A stretch of 64,000 nucleotides of DNA from Tricholoma matsutake. Its lineage: Eukaryota > Basidiomycota > Agaricomycetes > Agaricales > Tricholomataceae. The notes under the pieces are model-generated. The model made no database searches and was not told the DNA's origin. It worked only from the letters and a program-made list of their open reading frames with translations. The stretch spans positions 124,001 to 188,000 of the forward strand of contig AP026538.1 of NCBI GenBank assembly GCA_026075535.2, given 5' to 3'. Both the position numbers and the translations under genes were made by a program. Of the stretch, positions 23,668 through 34,599 are shown one piece after another (position 1 is the stretch's first letter; every line of letters starts with the position of its first letter).

Positions 23668-25641
23668 TTGCAACACATAGCAGTAATCATGGATGTTGAG
23701 AAACTCCACCACGACATCCACACATCCCTACCCCTTGACCCCCTATCATCCACACATCTTCCAACACCTGTCGACCCCAACTGGACCATAGACAAGGCAG
23801 GTCTTCTCCGCCACTTCGACCGGATTTATGTTGCAGACATCGTGGATCTCTGCCTCAAGGTCGTTCAGAACAAACACAATCACATCCTCTCTGGCCACTT
23901 CGGACAAAACAAAACCCAACAGCTTGTCTGTCAGGAATATGTCTGGCCAAACCTCTGCACCTTTGTGCAGGAATTCTGCAAATCCTGTACCACTTGCAAA
24001 CAATCCAAATCACCTCAACACAAACCCTATGGGTTCCTAAAGCAACTTCCGGTCCTGGAATGACCTTGGAACTCAATATCCATGGATTTCATCGAACAAC
24101 TACCCGACTCCAATGGCCACACAGCTATCCTGGTGATCGTTGACCACCTGACCAAACAAGGCATCTTCATCCCAACTGTCAATGAAATCACAACCCAAGA
24201 ATTAGCCAACCTGTTTGTCCTCCATGTCTTCTCCAAGCATGGTGTCCCGTTGCATGTCACTTGCAACCGGGGATCTGAGTTTGTCTCCCATTTCTTCCGT
24301 TCCCTCAGAAATGCACTCGACATGCGGATCCACTTCACTTCCAGTTATCACCCACAAGGTGATGGTCAGACAGAACGACTTAATCAGACCTTGGAGCAGT
24401 ACCTCCGGATCTTCTGCAACTATCAGCAGGACGACTGGTCTCACGTCTTACCCTTGGGTGAATTTGCCTACAACAATGCTCCCTCCGGCTCTACAGGCAT
24501 ATCCCCTTTCTTCGCCAACAAAGGATATCACCCGAACATTTCCATCTTCCCCAAACATGACTTAGCCTCACAGTGCCCCTGTGAGTTTGTCGTCAACTTA
24601 GACGACCTTCATCAGGAACTTCGGAAACAGCTTGCGGCTGCTCAAGAGCATTATCAAGGTCCTGTGGACAAACATTGGGCACCCACACCTGACTTCAACA
24701 TTGGTGACTCTGCCTATGTCACTGCGGAAAATATCCGCACCACTCGTCCCTCCAAGAAACTTTCCAAAAAGAACCATGGTCCTTTTGAAATCATCACCCG
24801 CCTGGGTACTCACTCAGTCACCCTGTGGCTTCCGGATCACATGCGGGCCATCCACCCTGTTTTCCATGTCTCTCAACTAGAAAAACACTTCCTGAACACA
24901 ATTCCCAATCGAGCACAACCTCCACCTCCTCCGATCACCATTGATGACGAGCTCAAATATGAGATCGCTGAAGTCCTCGACTCCAAGGTCGACAACCGAT
25001 GTCGCTGCAAGATTCTCTACCTTGTCCAATGGGAAGGTTACCAGGGAACTGATGAAGAGACTTCCTGGCTACCTGTTATGGAACTTGACCACGCCAAGAA
25101 CTCCTTGCAGATTTTCACACCTGCTACCTGCAGAAACCCGGACCATTACCCACTTAAAAGTCTATTCACGTTACTTAATCACTCAGTTGGAACTCAGAAA
25201 CAAACTTTATTGAAAACAAAAGATTTTGGATCCAACTGGATACCTACACCACCTCTGTTTCTCCCTCGCTGTCTTTGTTGCCCTCTCCCCCAATCTCGCC
25301 CTCTTCTCTGCCATTGTCCTTCTCTCCACCCTCCTCATCTCCACTCTTGCTCTCCTCCTTGTCATCCGCCCACCTTTTTTCCAGATATCTCTGGAAGGCT
25401 GCCCAGTCATCTCCAGACTTGTGGATCCCATGTCTTTCCCACCGGGACTCTCGCACTGCCCGCTCCACTTCTTCATCACCCTCGTCGCTCTCCTCCCTGG
25501 CACTTTCATCCTCCACCCACTCTGGGTCCAAAGTGTCCCAGATCTCCCCAATCGACTCCCGCACTGCAGTGGCCACCTCAGCGAATCCCTTCCTTATCAA
25601 CTTCATCATCTGTTGCATTACCTCCGGGTTTCCCCTGCTAA
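23668..25641 (+). pseudogene. Integrase and chromodomain of element A
   Basis: HHCC-type zinc region: HILSGHFGQNKTQ to CKSCTTC. Core: SMDFIEQLP, then HVTCNRGSEFVSHFF where the second catalytic Asp (DRGSEF in relatives) is Asn, then GDGQTERLNQTLEQYLR with the Glu. TGA at 24061-24063 precedes PWNSISMDF. The C-terminus has SKKLSKKNHGPFEII and a chromodomain (YEIAEVLDSK, LYLVQWEGY, EETSWLP) at about 24955-25110, which marks a chromovirus. The frame stays open to 25641, but the true end of pol is probably near 25150-25210, because beyond that it overlaps the antisense gene. Confidence 0.85.
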
Positions 25642-26298
25642 TCCCCATCGCCCCCATCATTCCCACTGCAGTTCCCGCTGGTTTTGCTGCAGGGGCCTCC
25701 TGCCCCTCCCACACTACCTCCTCGCACTTATGTTTGATGCATGTGCAGTTGTCGCACATGCATCCCCTCGCACCCATCTTGAAACAAGCAATCTTCTGAT
25801 ATTTGCATCTAGGCCACTTATCAGTAAAAGAAGACTGAGAAGGGAAACAAGGACACACCTTTTGCAGGGCAATGTGGCCTACACCCACACCAGACCCTCC
25901 GACTCCTCTGACCCCACTCGCACCTTTGACTTGGCGACTTTCTTTTTCTTTGGGGACTTGCTCCCCTCAGCCTCATCCTCCAAACCCGTGGCTGCAGCCA
26001 CCCACTTCTTCTCCACTTGTCTTGTGGCCAATGACTCCTTTTTCTGTGCCTCTGCCTGGCATGCCTCCTCTGCCTTTGCAGCCTCCTCTGCTGCCTTTTG
26101 CGCCTCCTGCACCCAGCGTTCCTCCCCCCTTGCCGCTTCCTCCAGCTCCTTCTTCTCCTTTTCCATCTGCTCCCTCAGTGCCTGCTCCCTCTGTTCATGT
26201 TGGGCCTTCATCGTGGCCATTTTGATCTGCATGGAGACTGCTGGGGGGGACATTTCTGATAGGTGATGGGAGTAGGAAACAATGTGAAATTTTTTCAA
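25244..26298 (-). CDS. Antisense extra gene in element A: coiled coil plus Cys cluster
   Basis: Lies between integrase and 3' LTR on the opposite strand. Exon 1 (26298 to about 25888) has MKKFHIVSY, then a long Glu/Lys/Ala helix (EQREQALREQMEKEKKELE) of coiled-coil type and a basic patch SPKKKKVAKSKV. A GT-AG intron ending just before TGGCCTAGATGC can join it to exon 2, which has WPRCKYQKIACFKMG..GCMCDNC..CIKHKC, a C-x3-6-C cluster like those before DNA-binding regions in basidiomycete proteins of unknown function, then an acidic Gly-rich tail ending at 25244. Both exons are open, in contrast to the sense genes. The function is unknown; it may be a captured or element-encoded regulator. The sense-strand frames over it are Pro/Ser-rich shadows. 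Confidence 0.55.
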
Positions 26299-26375
26299 CC
26301 AATTGCTGCATTTGGAAATTCAACCAACTTCCTCATTTGGACTCAAACCCTCACATGCCTCGTAGGCTTGGCACT

Positions 26376-26385
26376 AAGGGGGAAA
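26376..26385 (+). promoter_or_regulatory. Polypurine tract of element A
   Basis: AAGGGGGAAA, three bases before the 3' LTR, the usual position for the plus-strand primer. Confidence 0.7.
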
Positions 26386-26388
26386 TAC

Positions 26389-27096
26389 TGTCAAGAACCG
26401 TTCCTTGCCTGATCAAAACCTGCATCCATCCGACCTTTCCCACACATCGAACCCGACATTTGTCTATGCCTCCCGATTTTGTTCCTGGCTGCCTTGCACT
26501 GCCCACACTGCTGTGCACCAGGCCGCCTTGTACAGCACCCACAGCTGCCTTCCCAAGGCTGCCTTCTCTATTGCAAATTCGACTATGGATTCCTGTGTGG
26601 CTCCTGCTATGTAATTTATCTACGCAGTCAAGACACTGCTGCAGTCTTTGTTCCTGTTCCACATTTATTCCAGACTACAGTATTTAAGCTTAGTTAGTTT
26701 CGCCTTGTATTCCTCAGTTCGTATATTGACATAGACTGGACTTTAAACCTGCCAATCTAAATCTCCTTCTACTCCTACCTCAGTCTGCTAAGAGTCTGAA
26801 CTCCCTTCGACTCGACCTCTAGTCTTCCTCTGAAGTTCTAATTCTCATCTGAACTTAACCCAAGCCCCTCCGTACTCCTCCCTGTACTTACCTGCACTTC
26901 CCCGCTTCTACCCCCAAACCTTTGTCTTGAAATTAGGACACCAGACAAGGTGAAGGGTGCACCTTCTTACAAGCTGAAGCCAAGTCCTTTCTGTTTCCCC
27001 TCCTGCAGAATCTGCAACGACCCAACAACCATCTGCTATCAACACCCGCAGGGTCCGATCGTATTCCGATGCGCCTTCTAGGATCAGTTTTTAACA
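26389..27096 (+). repeat. 3' LTR of element A
   Basis: 708 bp, same ends as the 5' LTR, followed by GTTGG. Confidence 0.9.
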
Positions 27097-27666
27097 GTTG
27101 GCAACATTGGTAGCATTTTATAAATCTGTTAAGGTTTCCATGTGGGATGTGAGAGCTTCCCTTTCCCTTTCAACAGATGGCATGTCAGAAACATTTGGTG
27201 ATGTACCAAGTCGGTGGATTTTGTCTTGTAATTCAATCCTGGTGTATGCCAACAATGGGTTGTGATATATGAGTATGTTAGGCAGTACTTACTGCATTTG
27301 TTGAACAATGATTGCGAAATCAATCCACTCCTCAACCACAGATTGAACCGGTTCTGGTGCCGCTCCCATTGCCGATGCCAATGCTGTTCCCACTCCCACT
27401 CCTGATCCCCAAGTGGCGTAGATATCCATGGCCTTAACATCTGTCAGCCTGAGAAATTCTGCTGCAGTCACTTCATCCTCCCATCTTTGGACTGCCTGTT
27501 GACCAAATGCTGCTGCAAGGTCAGCATGGTGCTTGCCAAGTTGCATGGAGATCTCAAGGGCATCTTGAGATTTTGCACACAGCATAGCGGTCATGCCAAG
27601 CATTTTCTTGTGATTTGAGTCCATAGCATGATCATCGAGCATTTCTGCCTGATGTGGCAAGGTCAT
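27097..27666 (-). pseudogene. KDZ transposase segment upstream of the Ty3 insertion
   Basis: Minus strand from 27666: AEMLDDHAMDSNHKKMLGM, a helical part, VVEEWIDFAIIVQQMQ, a GT-AG intron near 27295-27240, then RIELQDKIHRLGTSPNVSD and NATNVAN, which runs up to the TSD and resumes at 19128 (NDDIAPSQISH). The layout matches the region after the catalytic core of KDZ transposases. The N-terminal and catalytic parts are missing: at 27667 the sequence changes to a retrotransposon relic. Confidence 0.55.
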
Positions 27667-28100
27667 TGTCCTGACTGCTTACTTTTCAGTTACAGGATCA
27701 CATCCCCTCATCCCACTCGACATCCCCAAAGCAACATACTTGCAACCCCCTCCCGATTCCATCTTATCGACAACTGATCTCATTGCTCAAAGAGCAATAG
27801 CACTACAGAAACAATCATCCGACCTCAAAATTCTATATTCAAAAGTCTATACCGCTCGACTCGAAGCTGCAAAATGTTTCAAACTCATTCACAAATGAAT
27901 GATGCATGACTACAACTTCGAAAAAGGCGACCTGGTCCTACTTTGAAACATGCAAATCAAGAAATCCCTCAACCGCAAGATGCGACCTCAATATTTAGGT
28001 CCCCTCATCATCATTGATCAAAACCATGGAGTCCATCGACCAGTCACCGCTTTCTGACTTCTCCCTTATTTTGCTCAAAAATCTATTCCACTTCCCCACC
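27667..28100 (+). pseudogene. Ty3/gypsy pol 3' relic
   Basis: Plus-strand reading gives FSVTGSHPLIPLDIPKATYL, later KCFKLIHK, YNFEKGDLVLL and KKSLNRKMRPQYLGPLIII, which is the integrase C-terminal region of a gypsy element different from A, B and C. In-frame stops at about 27897 and 27945 show it is dead. No LTR could be assigned. It is the sequence into which element B was inserted, or lies next to it. Confidence 0.6.
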
Positions 28101-28238
28101 CTCTTTGAAACCCTGTGACTCCCTCACCTTCACTTTTCCCTTTCCCTTCCACGACCTCTTCTTCTCCTTCAATGGTTTTGAAGGTCCCGTGACTGGTTTG
28201 ACTTCAGTGATGGGGCCCACTATGTGAATTCGAGGCAC

Positions 28239-28470
28239 TGTGAGCCTATCTCCTATGTGGAGATAGGCAAGCACTAAGACGAAGGGAGAGAGGAATATAG
28301 GACTTACTTCTGATCACACAGAAGGATAAGATAAGGCATAATATTCCAAGTACTAGAGCTAGCATAGTATATCATAGTCCATGGTAAGAATCCAGAAGAA
28401 GAAGTCACAGTAGCAAGAGGTTCGTAATGTAAGTGTGTCAATAAGTCATAACAAATGTGGTAGGCTTACA
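28239..28470 (-). repeat. 3' LTR of element B
   Basis: 232 bp; differs from its partner at about a dozen sites including a 3-bp indel, with two places reading CA in one and TG in the other. Confidence 0.9.
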
Positions 28471-28639
28471 CCCTCCCACCCTTAGAAAAGTGCAGGGAGT
28501 CAAAGAGAAATTAACGATAACAAAAAATTAAGGAGTGTAGGAAAAAAAAAAAAGTGTCATCAACCTCACGACAGGTGCATCAAAAACCCAATGGGAAAAG
28601 CTACCGTGTGCCCCTATTCCTTACAAGCTAACCAGTTAT

Positions 28640-29708
28640 CTAGGGCCTCGCAGTCTTTGAGTTCATGTCATGGTAGCCATCAGTCCTCCTCAGGTCTGAA
28701 CCCATCCCATTGCACCAGGTATTGATGTCCTCATCCTCTCTTTCTTTCATCAATGATCTTTTCAATAGTGTATTCCTCCACACCATTCGAGGTGACCATC
28801 GGGCCTGGTCACGACAATTCTTGAGAAGGGAATAGCAAAGGGTCATTGGCATGGTGTTGTTTTAGAACAGATGCGTGGAACGTTGGGAATACATCAGGGG
28901 AGTTTGGTAGATCTAGGGTGTATGCAGAAAAGTCAGGAAAGGCTTCTGTAACATGGTGAGGGCCATCAAATCTCAGGAAGAACTTAGCAATGTGGTTCTT
29001 GTCCCCTGCCTTCCATTCTTGTCTCTGGTGAAATGTTGACAACATTACTTTGTCCCCAACCTTGAAGATGTCTTCATCTCCCCTTTCTTTGTTCACATAA
29101 AAGGTTTGTGCAATTTTTGCTGTTAGCAGCGAGTCCTTCGTGTCTGCCTCATCTGCGAGAATCTGGCTGAACAAGGCACATGCATCAATTTCTGCTGTAG
29201 ATGCTAAAGTGCTGGGGACCAGTGGGGGTAGCACACATGTGAGCATCCCATTCGTACCTGGAATCCATGATGCATTAACGCTGTTCATGATGTTCAATCG
29301 GATTAATGGCAGAGCTCGAACCCATCCTTTTTGGTTTTGCTCCACATGAAAATGAATGCACTGGTTGAGTGTTTTGTTTGTTTGTTCGCTGCTTCCATCC
29401 GTCTGCGGGTGATAAGCCGTTGACATCTTCAGATGGACTCCAGTCAGCACGTGCAATGCTTTCCAGAATTTAGATACGAAAAGCTTATCACGATCAGAGA
29501 TCAGCTCGGATGGTAGTCCATTTTTACAATACCATTCTGCAAAGAAGACACCTGCAAGTTTTTGTGCAGTGATGTCTGTACATGTGGGTATGATCTGCAC
29601 ATCAGAGCCCAGACGATCAGTTATAGTTAAGATGCAGTTGAAACCTTCATCTTCTGGTAGTGGGCCCACGAAATCCAGACAGACCGAGTCACCATGAGCG
29701 TCTGGCAC
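28640..29708 (-). pseudogene. Integrase and chromodomain-like end of element B
   Basis: Core motifs: LDFVGPLPEDEGFN with the first Asp, LISDRDKLFVSKFW with the second, [16 protein letters not shown] with the Glu. Then the GPHHVTEAF and FHASVLKQH region. The chromodomain is scattered over frames (VEEYTIEKIIDE, then in other frames QYLVQWDGF), so at least one stop and one shift separate it. The catalytic residues are present. Confidence 0.8.
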
Positions 29709-29794
29709 TGGTAATGGGTGCAGGGGACCCTTCGGCTTTGAGGTTCATCCCTTGTTGCATTGACATTCTGAACAAGATGGGATGTAAGTGGTCT

Positions 29795-31661
29795 CTAGGT
29801 CGCAATGCAGTAATATGAGTCCCGGATGGCTGTGTATGATTTATCACTCCCGAAGTGCCCAAGCATATCATGTGTGAGCCGGAAGAGGTCTTTGCAGAGT
29901 CTGCCATAATGTGGGATCACAAGGCGGTCGCCAATATACCACAGTTTGTTCACGTAGTGGATATCAGAAATGCTGCAATCCACAGTAGAAAGTTTTTTGC
30001 AAAATTCATCAGACTTGTATCCCTTTTGAACATCATGCAGGAATGCATTGTCCGCAGAGATGTTGAGGATTGAATTCACGGTTGACTGCTTTAGCCAATG
30101 ATCCCATCTGAGTGGGGGGTTAGCAACTTCAACATCCACACAGGCATCTGTGTCAGGGATCTCTGCCAGCAGGGGTGAAAGTGCATCAGCAACCGTGTTA
30201 TCTTCTCCTTGGATGTAGACAATAGTCATGTCAAACTGCTACATGTGCTCCATCCAACGTGCTTGTCTGCGCAACAGATCTTTCTGGGTCTCAAAGTTCT
30301 CCAGAGTGTGGTGGTTGGTGTAGACCAAAGTTGGCGATCCTAAGAGATCAGAGTGCCACTTCTTCAATGCGCCTACAATGGCTAGCAGTTCTTTTTCATG
30401 CACATGGTAATGTTTTTGTGCATCTTTCAGTTGCATAGAATCAAATGCCACAGGTCTCGCAGTTTCCCATGTTTCTCCCCAACTGAGGACTGCTCCTGTG
30501 CGGAAAACACTAGCATCGCAAGTTACAAATATCTTGTTGTTTCCTGGGTCAGCATGGTTGATGACCATCAAGCATTTGTGGCCTACAACCAGTGCTTTGA
30601 TTGCATTGAATGCATGTTGGTGTTCCTCGTTCCATGTTGGAAATTTTTTCTCGCATTCCTTCATTGTTAAAGGTGTGAGGATAGATGTGAGGTCTGCAAG
30701 ATTTGGTAAGAAAGATGCGATGTATCGCGCCAGGCCTAGGAAACTTTGAACATCAGAGCTGTTCTGTGGTTTTGGCCATTGTAGGACTTTATCCACCTTC
30801 AACGAGCAGGCTTCAATCTTTTCACAAGAGATGCGGTGACCCAAGAATTCAAGTTTGGTGAGGAAGAATTTACTTTTTTGGATCACAGTATAATCGGCAT
30901 TTTTGTAGTGCATTCAAAATTAGTTTAACATGTTGGATATGTTCCTCGAGCGTACTAGACCAAATAATGATGGTGTATAAGTAGATGTGGCAGATGCATC
31001 CCAGAAATGGATGCAGAGCTTCCATTACTTGACATTGGTGGACAGGTGGTGCATTGCATAGACCTTGGGGCATGACAAGCCATTCATAAAGACCCAGCAG
31101 TGTATTTACTGCCATGAGGCGTATACTGTCAGGGTCCATTTTCGTATGGAAAAAGCTGTCAGTCATGTTGATTTTGCTCCAGATTCTGCCTCTCCCCGCA
31201 TCTGCTAAGATGTCATCGACACATGGCAAGGGGTGGCAATCTGTCACAGTATTTGCACTCAGCTGTTGGTAGTCGTTGACCCAGCATGGCAATGCCGAAG
31301 ACTCAGCTTTAGGAATGAGGAAGGCAGGATACACAGAAGCAGAGGGTCGGGTGTGGCCTGCTTCCAGATGCTTGTCAATCAGCATGCTCCAAGCCTCCCA
31401 GAATTTCCGAGGGCATGTGTATGAACACGTGCTGATCATTTTCGAGGCATCTTTAAGTGAGATTTTGCAGTGTACAGTATCCGGCATGTCATCAACGTGT
31501 GGAATGGGTTTGAATACATCCGTGTAGTGACTTTTAACATCACTTGCCAATTTTTCCAGTTGTTCGTTTGCTGCCAATTGTTCAATTCGAACACGGATTG
31601 CTGCTACAACATTGGGCGGAGTGAGAATTTCACATGATGCATCTACAATCGGTTTTCGCAT
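29795..31661 (-). pseudogene. RT and RNase H of element B
   Basis: RT: HCKISLKDASK, AFLIPKAESSALPCWVNDYQ, KINMTDSFF, MPQGLCNAPP; the catalytic YLDD position reads YLYT (HIYLYTIIIWSS), so RT is inactive. A shift near 30900 leads to FLGHRISCEKIEA and RNase H (FVTCDASVFRTGAVLSWG, HEKELLAIVGAL, VYTNHHTLENF). The last part has YIQGEDNTVADALS and an HHCC-like start (HDMLGHFGSDKSY). Confidence 0.8.
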
Positions 31662-31904
31662 TGCACAAACAGTTCATAATTCTTCTAACAGTAGTTTACA
31701 TTTCTCCACATTAGAAGCAATCACTTCACACAGCTTTGGTGGTTTAGTGAGTAGTACAGGTGCCACAGGGTGTAGCAAATTGAAAACGTAGATAGTGGTT
31801 ACAGACCTGCTACATACATTTACAGTGATGTTATTATGGTGCATGAATGGTAGTCCAAGTATAATTTCATGGCATAAGTTCAGGGCAACAAGAGCGCGTA
31901 CGGT

Positions 31905-33352
31905 TCAAGTGGAATAGAGATTATTGGGATCGTGAAGCTTTAATTTGACCCAGTGGGTCAACAAAATGGAAGACAATGCAGAGGATTCACCAAAAAAGGT
32001 GCCAGAGACAGGAAATTCTTGTTGCAGTTTGCGGAGACAAAGTTTCAGATGAGAAGCGAGTTCATGTGCAATCAGAACTATGTGCAAGCCATGGTAAATC
32101 AAGGCTTTTACATGTGTGCAGGCATGTGAAGAATCCTCGGCAGTGCAGTGCCATATGAGGTGGGGAATGAAAAAAGGGACGCTGCTTACTGAGTCATTTG
32201 AGTCACACCATAAATCACCATCCTCTCCCATTATTACATTGTGCTCATTCATGGGTTGGCTGATCAACGCAATGGGGTATGCAGTCATGCCCATAGCGGC
32301 TGCCACTGGCAAGGGTGGGGCAGGTGTAGAGGGGGCAGGAGGGGAGAAGTTCATGACAGATGCAATGGGCAGTGTAGTTTCATCGTTAGGGATAGGCAGC
32401 ATAGTTGGGCCAAGATGTTGTCATGTGGTGTTGACAGTGCTCATTGTGCATTCGATATAGCCATCACAACCTGGGAATTCGCAAGCATGTCCAGATGAAA
32501 CATAAAAGTTTTGGCACTTTTTGCAACCACTGTGTGCAGCCAGGTAGCGATGTTCATGCTCAGTCAGTTTGGGAGGTCTGCCCAGAGAGGTGGTGGAAGA
32601 CGTCGACATGTTGCTGCCTTTAGTAGAGTTGGTCAAAGTAGAAGATTGTCCTTGGGAACGAATGGCAGGTGCATGATGTATGGTGTCAGACAAACCTACA
32701 GTGGAACCTGAACGTTTGAGTTTTTGAAAGGTGTCTTCAGCTTCTTTTTGATGTGAGGCCGATTCTTCATGGACCTTATCATCTAATTTTATGAGTAGTT
32801 GAACAAACAACTCTAGACGATGCTCAGCTTTGTGTGCGGCTGCTTCTGTTGTAGTAGTGGCATTGTCACTTTCAGGGGGCACATTTTCGTTGTCGGACTC
32901 AGTGTCAGAGTCATGTTTTTCCTTGAGCTGGTTGTAAGCATTGAGCAGGTCCTGCGAGAGATTTGCTTCGATCTGAGGGCATAATTGGGGAGGGGGGGGG
33001 GAAGGTGATATTTTGTGTTTTTCAGGAGGAGATTATTGCAACAAATGGTGGTGGAGAAGTCTCAGAAAGCCATGGAGCCCTGCTTGGTGTTGCGGACTTT
33101 TCGAGCCAAGTCTTTTTCCCAACCCGCTGCTAACCATTGTGTGCGAATCTTTGCTATAAATTCAGTGAAGGTGAGAGCTTCGTAGTAACTCTGAGAAGTT
33201 TGGAACCAGTTGCTAAATAGTGGGTCTTCGAATGCGTAGGCTATATGCACAACATATTCTGTGCTCAATAGGTTATCTTTGTTAGCAAGGTAGCCACAAG
33301 TGAAGTGCTCGAAGCGGTTCAAAAGTTCCACTGTCATCACGCCCGAGGTCAC
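31905..33352 (-). pseudogene. gag and protease region of element B
   Basis: Three segments in different frames: 33062-33352 (LLNRFEHFTCGYLANKD, a capsid-like helical part), 32421-32882 (Thr/Glu-rich, then a Cys cluster SGCKKCQNFYVSSGHAC), and 31905-32402 ending with ALIYHGLHIVLIAHELASHL. The last resembles a gypsy protease site in which the DHG/DSG Asp is Tyr. Homology is weaker than for pol and domain limits are approximate. Confidence 0.6.
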
Positions 33353-33734
33353 AGTAGGTCATTTCCCATTATTAGGCATGAGGATGGCGAGACCGTTGTT
33401 GGACATGCTAAGCCATTGAGTATATGCGTTATAGAAAGAGTTCTCATCTATCGATGATGATCATGAGCATGCACGGCGATTATTTTGCGGAGGGGGTGGA
33501 AGTTCACTATGAGCTCATGATGCAGCAGAGCGAGGTGACGAGAATGGTGTGTGAGTGGGGGCAGGAAGGGGCGGGGACCCGGGTGAGGGTGTATGCATGT
33601 TTTTTGGAGAGTCTAGTGTGGGTTGGCGACCCCTGCTACATGTAATAAGTGAGGTTGCGACAGAAGGTAGTGGAGACAGTTTGGTAAGAACTGTTGATGG
33701 TTTTAATAACACCGTAATCATTATCAAAAAAAAG

Positions 33735-33963
33735 TGTGAGCCTATCTCCTATGTAGAGATAAGCAAGCACTAAGAAGGGAGAGAGGAATATAGGACTTAC
33801 TTCTGATCACACAGAAAGATAAGATAAGGCATAATATTCCAAGTACTAGAGCTAGCATAGTATATCGTAGTTCATGGTAAGAATCCAGAAGAAGAAGTCA
33901 CGGTAGTGAGAGGTTTGTAATGTAAGCATGTCAATAAGTCATAACAAATGTGGTAGGCTTACA
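33735..33963 (-). repeat. 5' LTR of element B
   Basis: 229 bp, partner of 28239-28470, followed by GGCAC. Confidence 0.9.
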
Positions 33964-34180
33964 GGCACTTCCAATCTGAAAGATAGGTTAGCGTACACTA
34001 TGAAATTAATTCAAACAACTTTCGTACCTGATTTTGGGCATGTTGCCCATTTTGACTCCCCGCTCCTCGTTACCCCGACCTTTGATGCCTCGCCTTTGCA
34101 AATTCCCCTCCTTGAAATCCCTTCCCAGTAGCACCCCTGCGCCTCATTGGTCCTGCAGTCTTCAGAAAAGGAGACTTGTT

Positions 34181-34580
34181 TCTTAGGGCAACACCCACTA
34201 TCTGCTAGCTAAGACCATGCAGGTTCTCTCTACAAGAAGGGGGCGGGATCCACGCTCATGATGGGGGAATTGATGGTTTTGATGCGAGGGGTTATTAATA
34301 GGTGAGTTTGTTGAAATAGGCCTTTCACACCAAAAACATAGGTGGAATACCTAAGAGAACACAAATAGGGTCCCCTAGGCATATATTTAGGGTTTATATA
34401 CTATGTTACACATATTGTACATTGTTGTTACCAACGCACTTGTACATGTGCATACATTTTGATGCGTGCGAAATAAAATTCTCATGCTATCAAAGTGTAG
34501 CGTCATTTGGCGTCATGTAGCGTAATTCGACATAATAAATAAAATGAAATTTTATTAGGTAATGGGGTGGTTTCCTAACA
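34181..34580 (-). repeat. 3' LTR of family C copy 1
   Basis: 400 bp; adjoins TTACCCCCCTTTT, the polypurine tract read on the minus strand. Confidence 0.85.
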
Positions 34581-34599
34581 TTACCCCCCTTTTATGCCT

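Larger units (their letters stand above)
19129..27096 (+). mobile_element. Full-length Ty3/gypsy chromovirus (element A)
   Basis: LTRs at 19129-19837 and 26389-27096 are direct repeats starting TGTCAAGAACCG and ending TTAACA. GTTGG directly precedes the first (19124-19128) and follows the second (27097-27101), a 5-bp target duplication. A polypurine tract lies at 26376-26385. Inside are gag, protease-RT-RNase H, integrase and chromodomain regions on the plus strand, plus an antisense gene between integrase and the 3' LTR. Gag and RNase H have large deletions, so it is not autonomous. It sits inside a KDZ transposase gene. Confidence 0.9.
28239..33963 (-). mobile_element. Ty3/gypsy element B, minus strand
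   Basis: Terminal direct repeats at 28239-28470 and 33735-33963 begin TGTGAGCC and end GGCTTACA. GGCAC precedes the first (28234-28238) and follows the second (33964-33968), a 5-bp target duplication. Internal order on the minus strand is gag, protease-like, RT, RNase H, integrase, chromodomain-like, as in Ty3/gypsy. A polypurine tract (CCCTCCCACCCTT on the plus strand) adjoins 28470. All genes are broken. Confidence 0.9.

Noticed and set aside
24082..25641. Taking all 519 codons as integrase
   Set aside because: The recognisable chromodomain ends near 25110; the remainder is Pro/Ser/His-rich and overlaps the antisense gene.
25226..26266. Long plus-strand open frame rich in Pro/Ser/Leu
   Set aside because: It mirrors the antisense coiled-coil/Cys-cluster gene; its composition is what reverse reading of Glu/Lys-rich codons gives.
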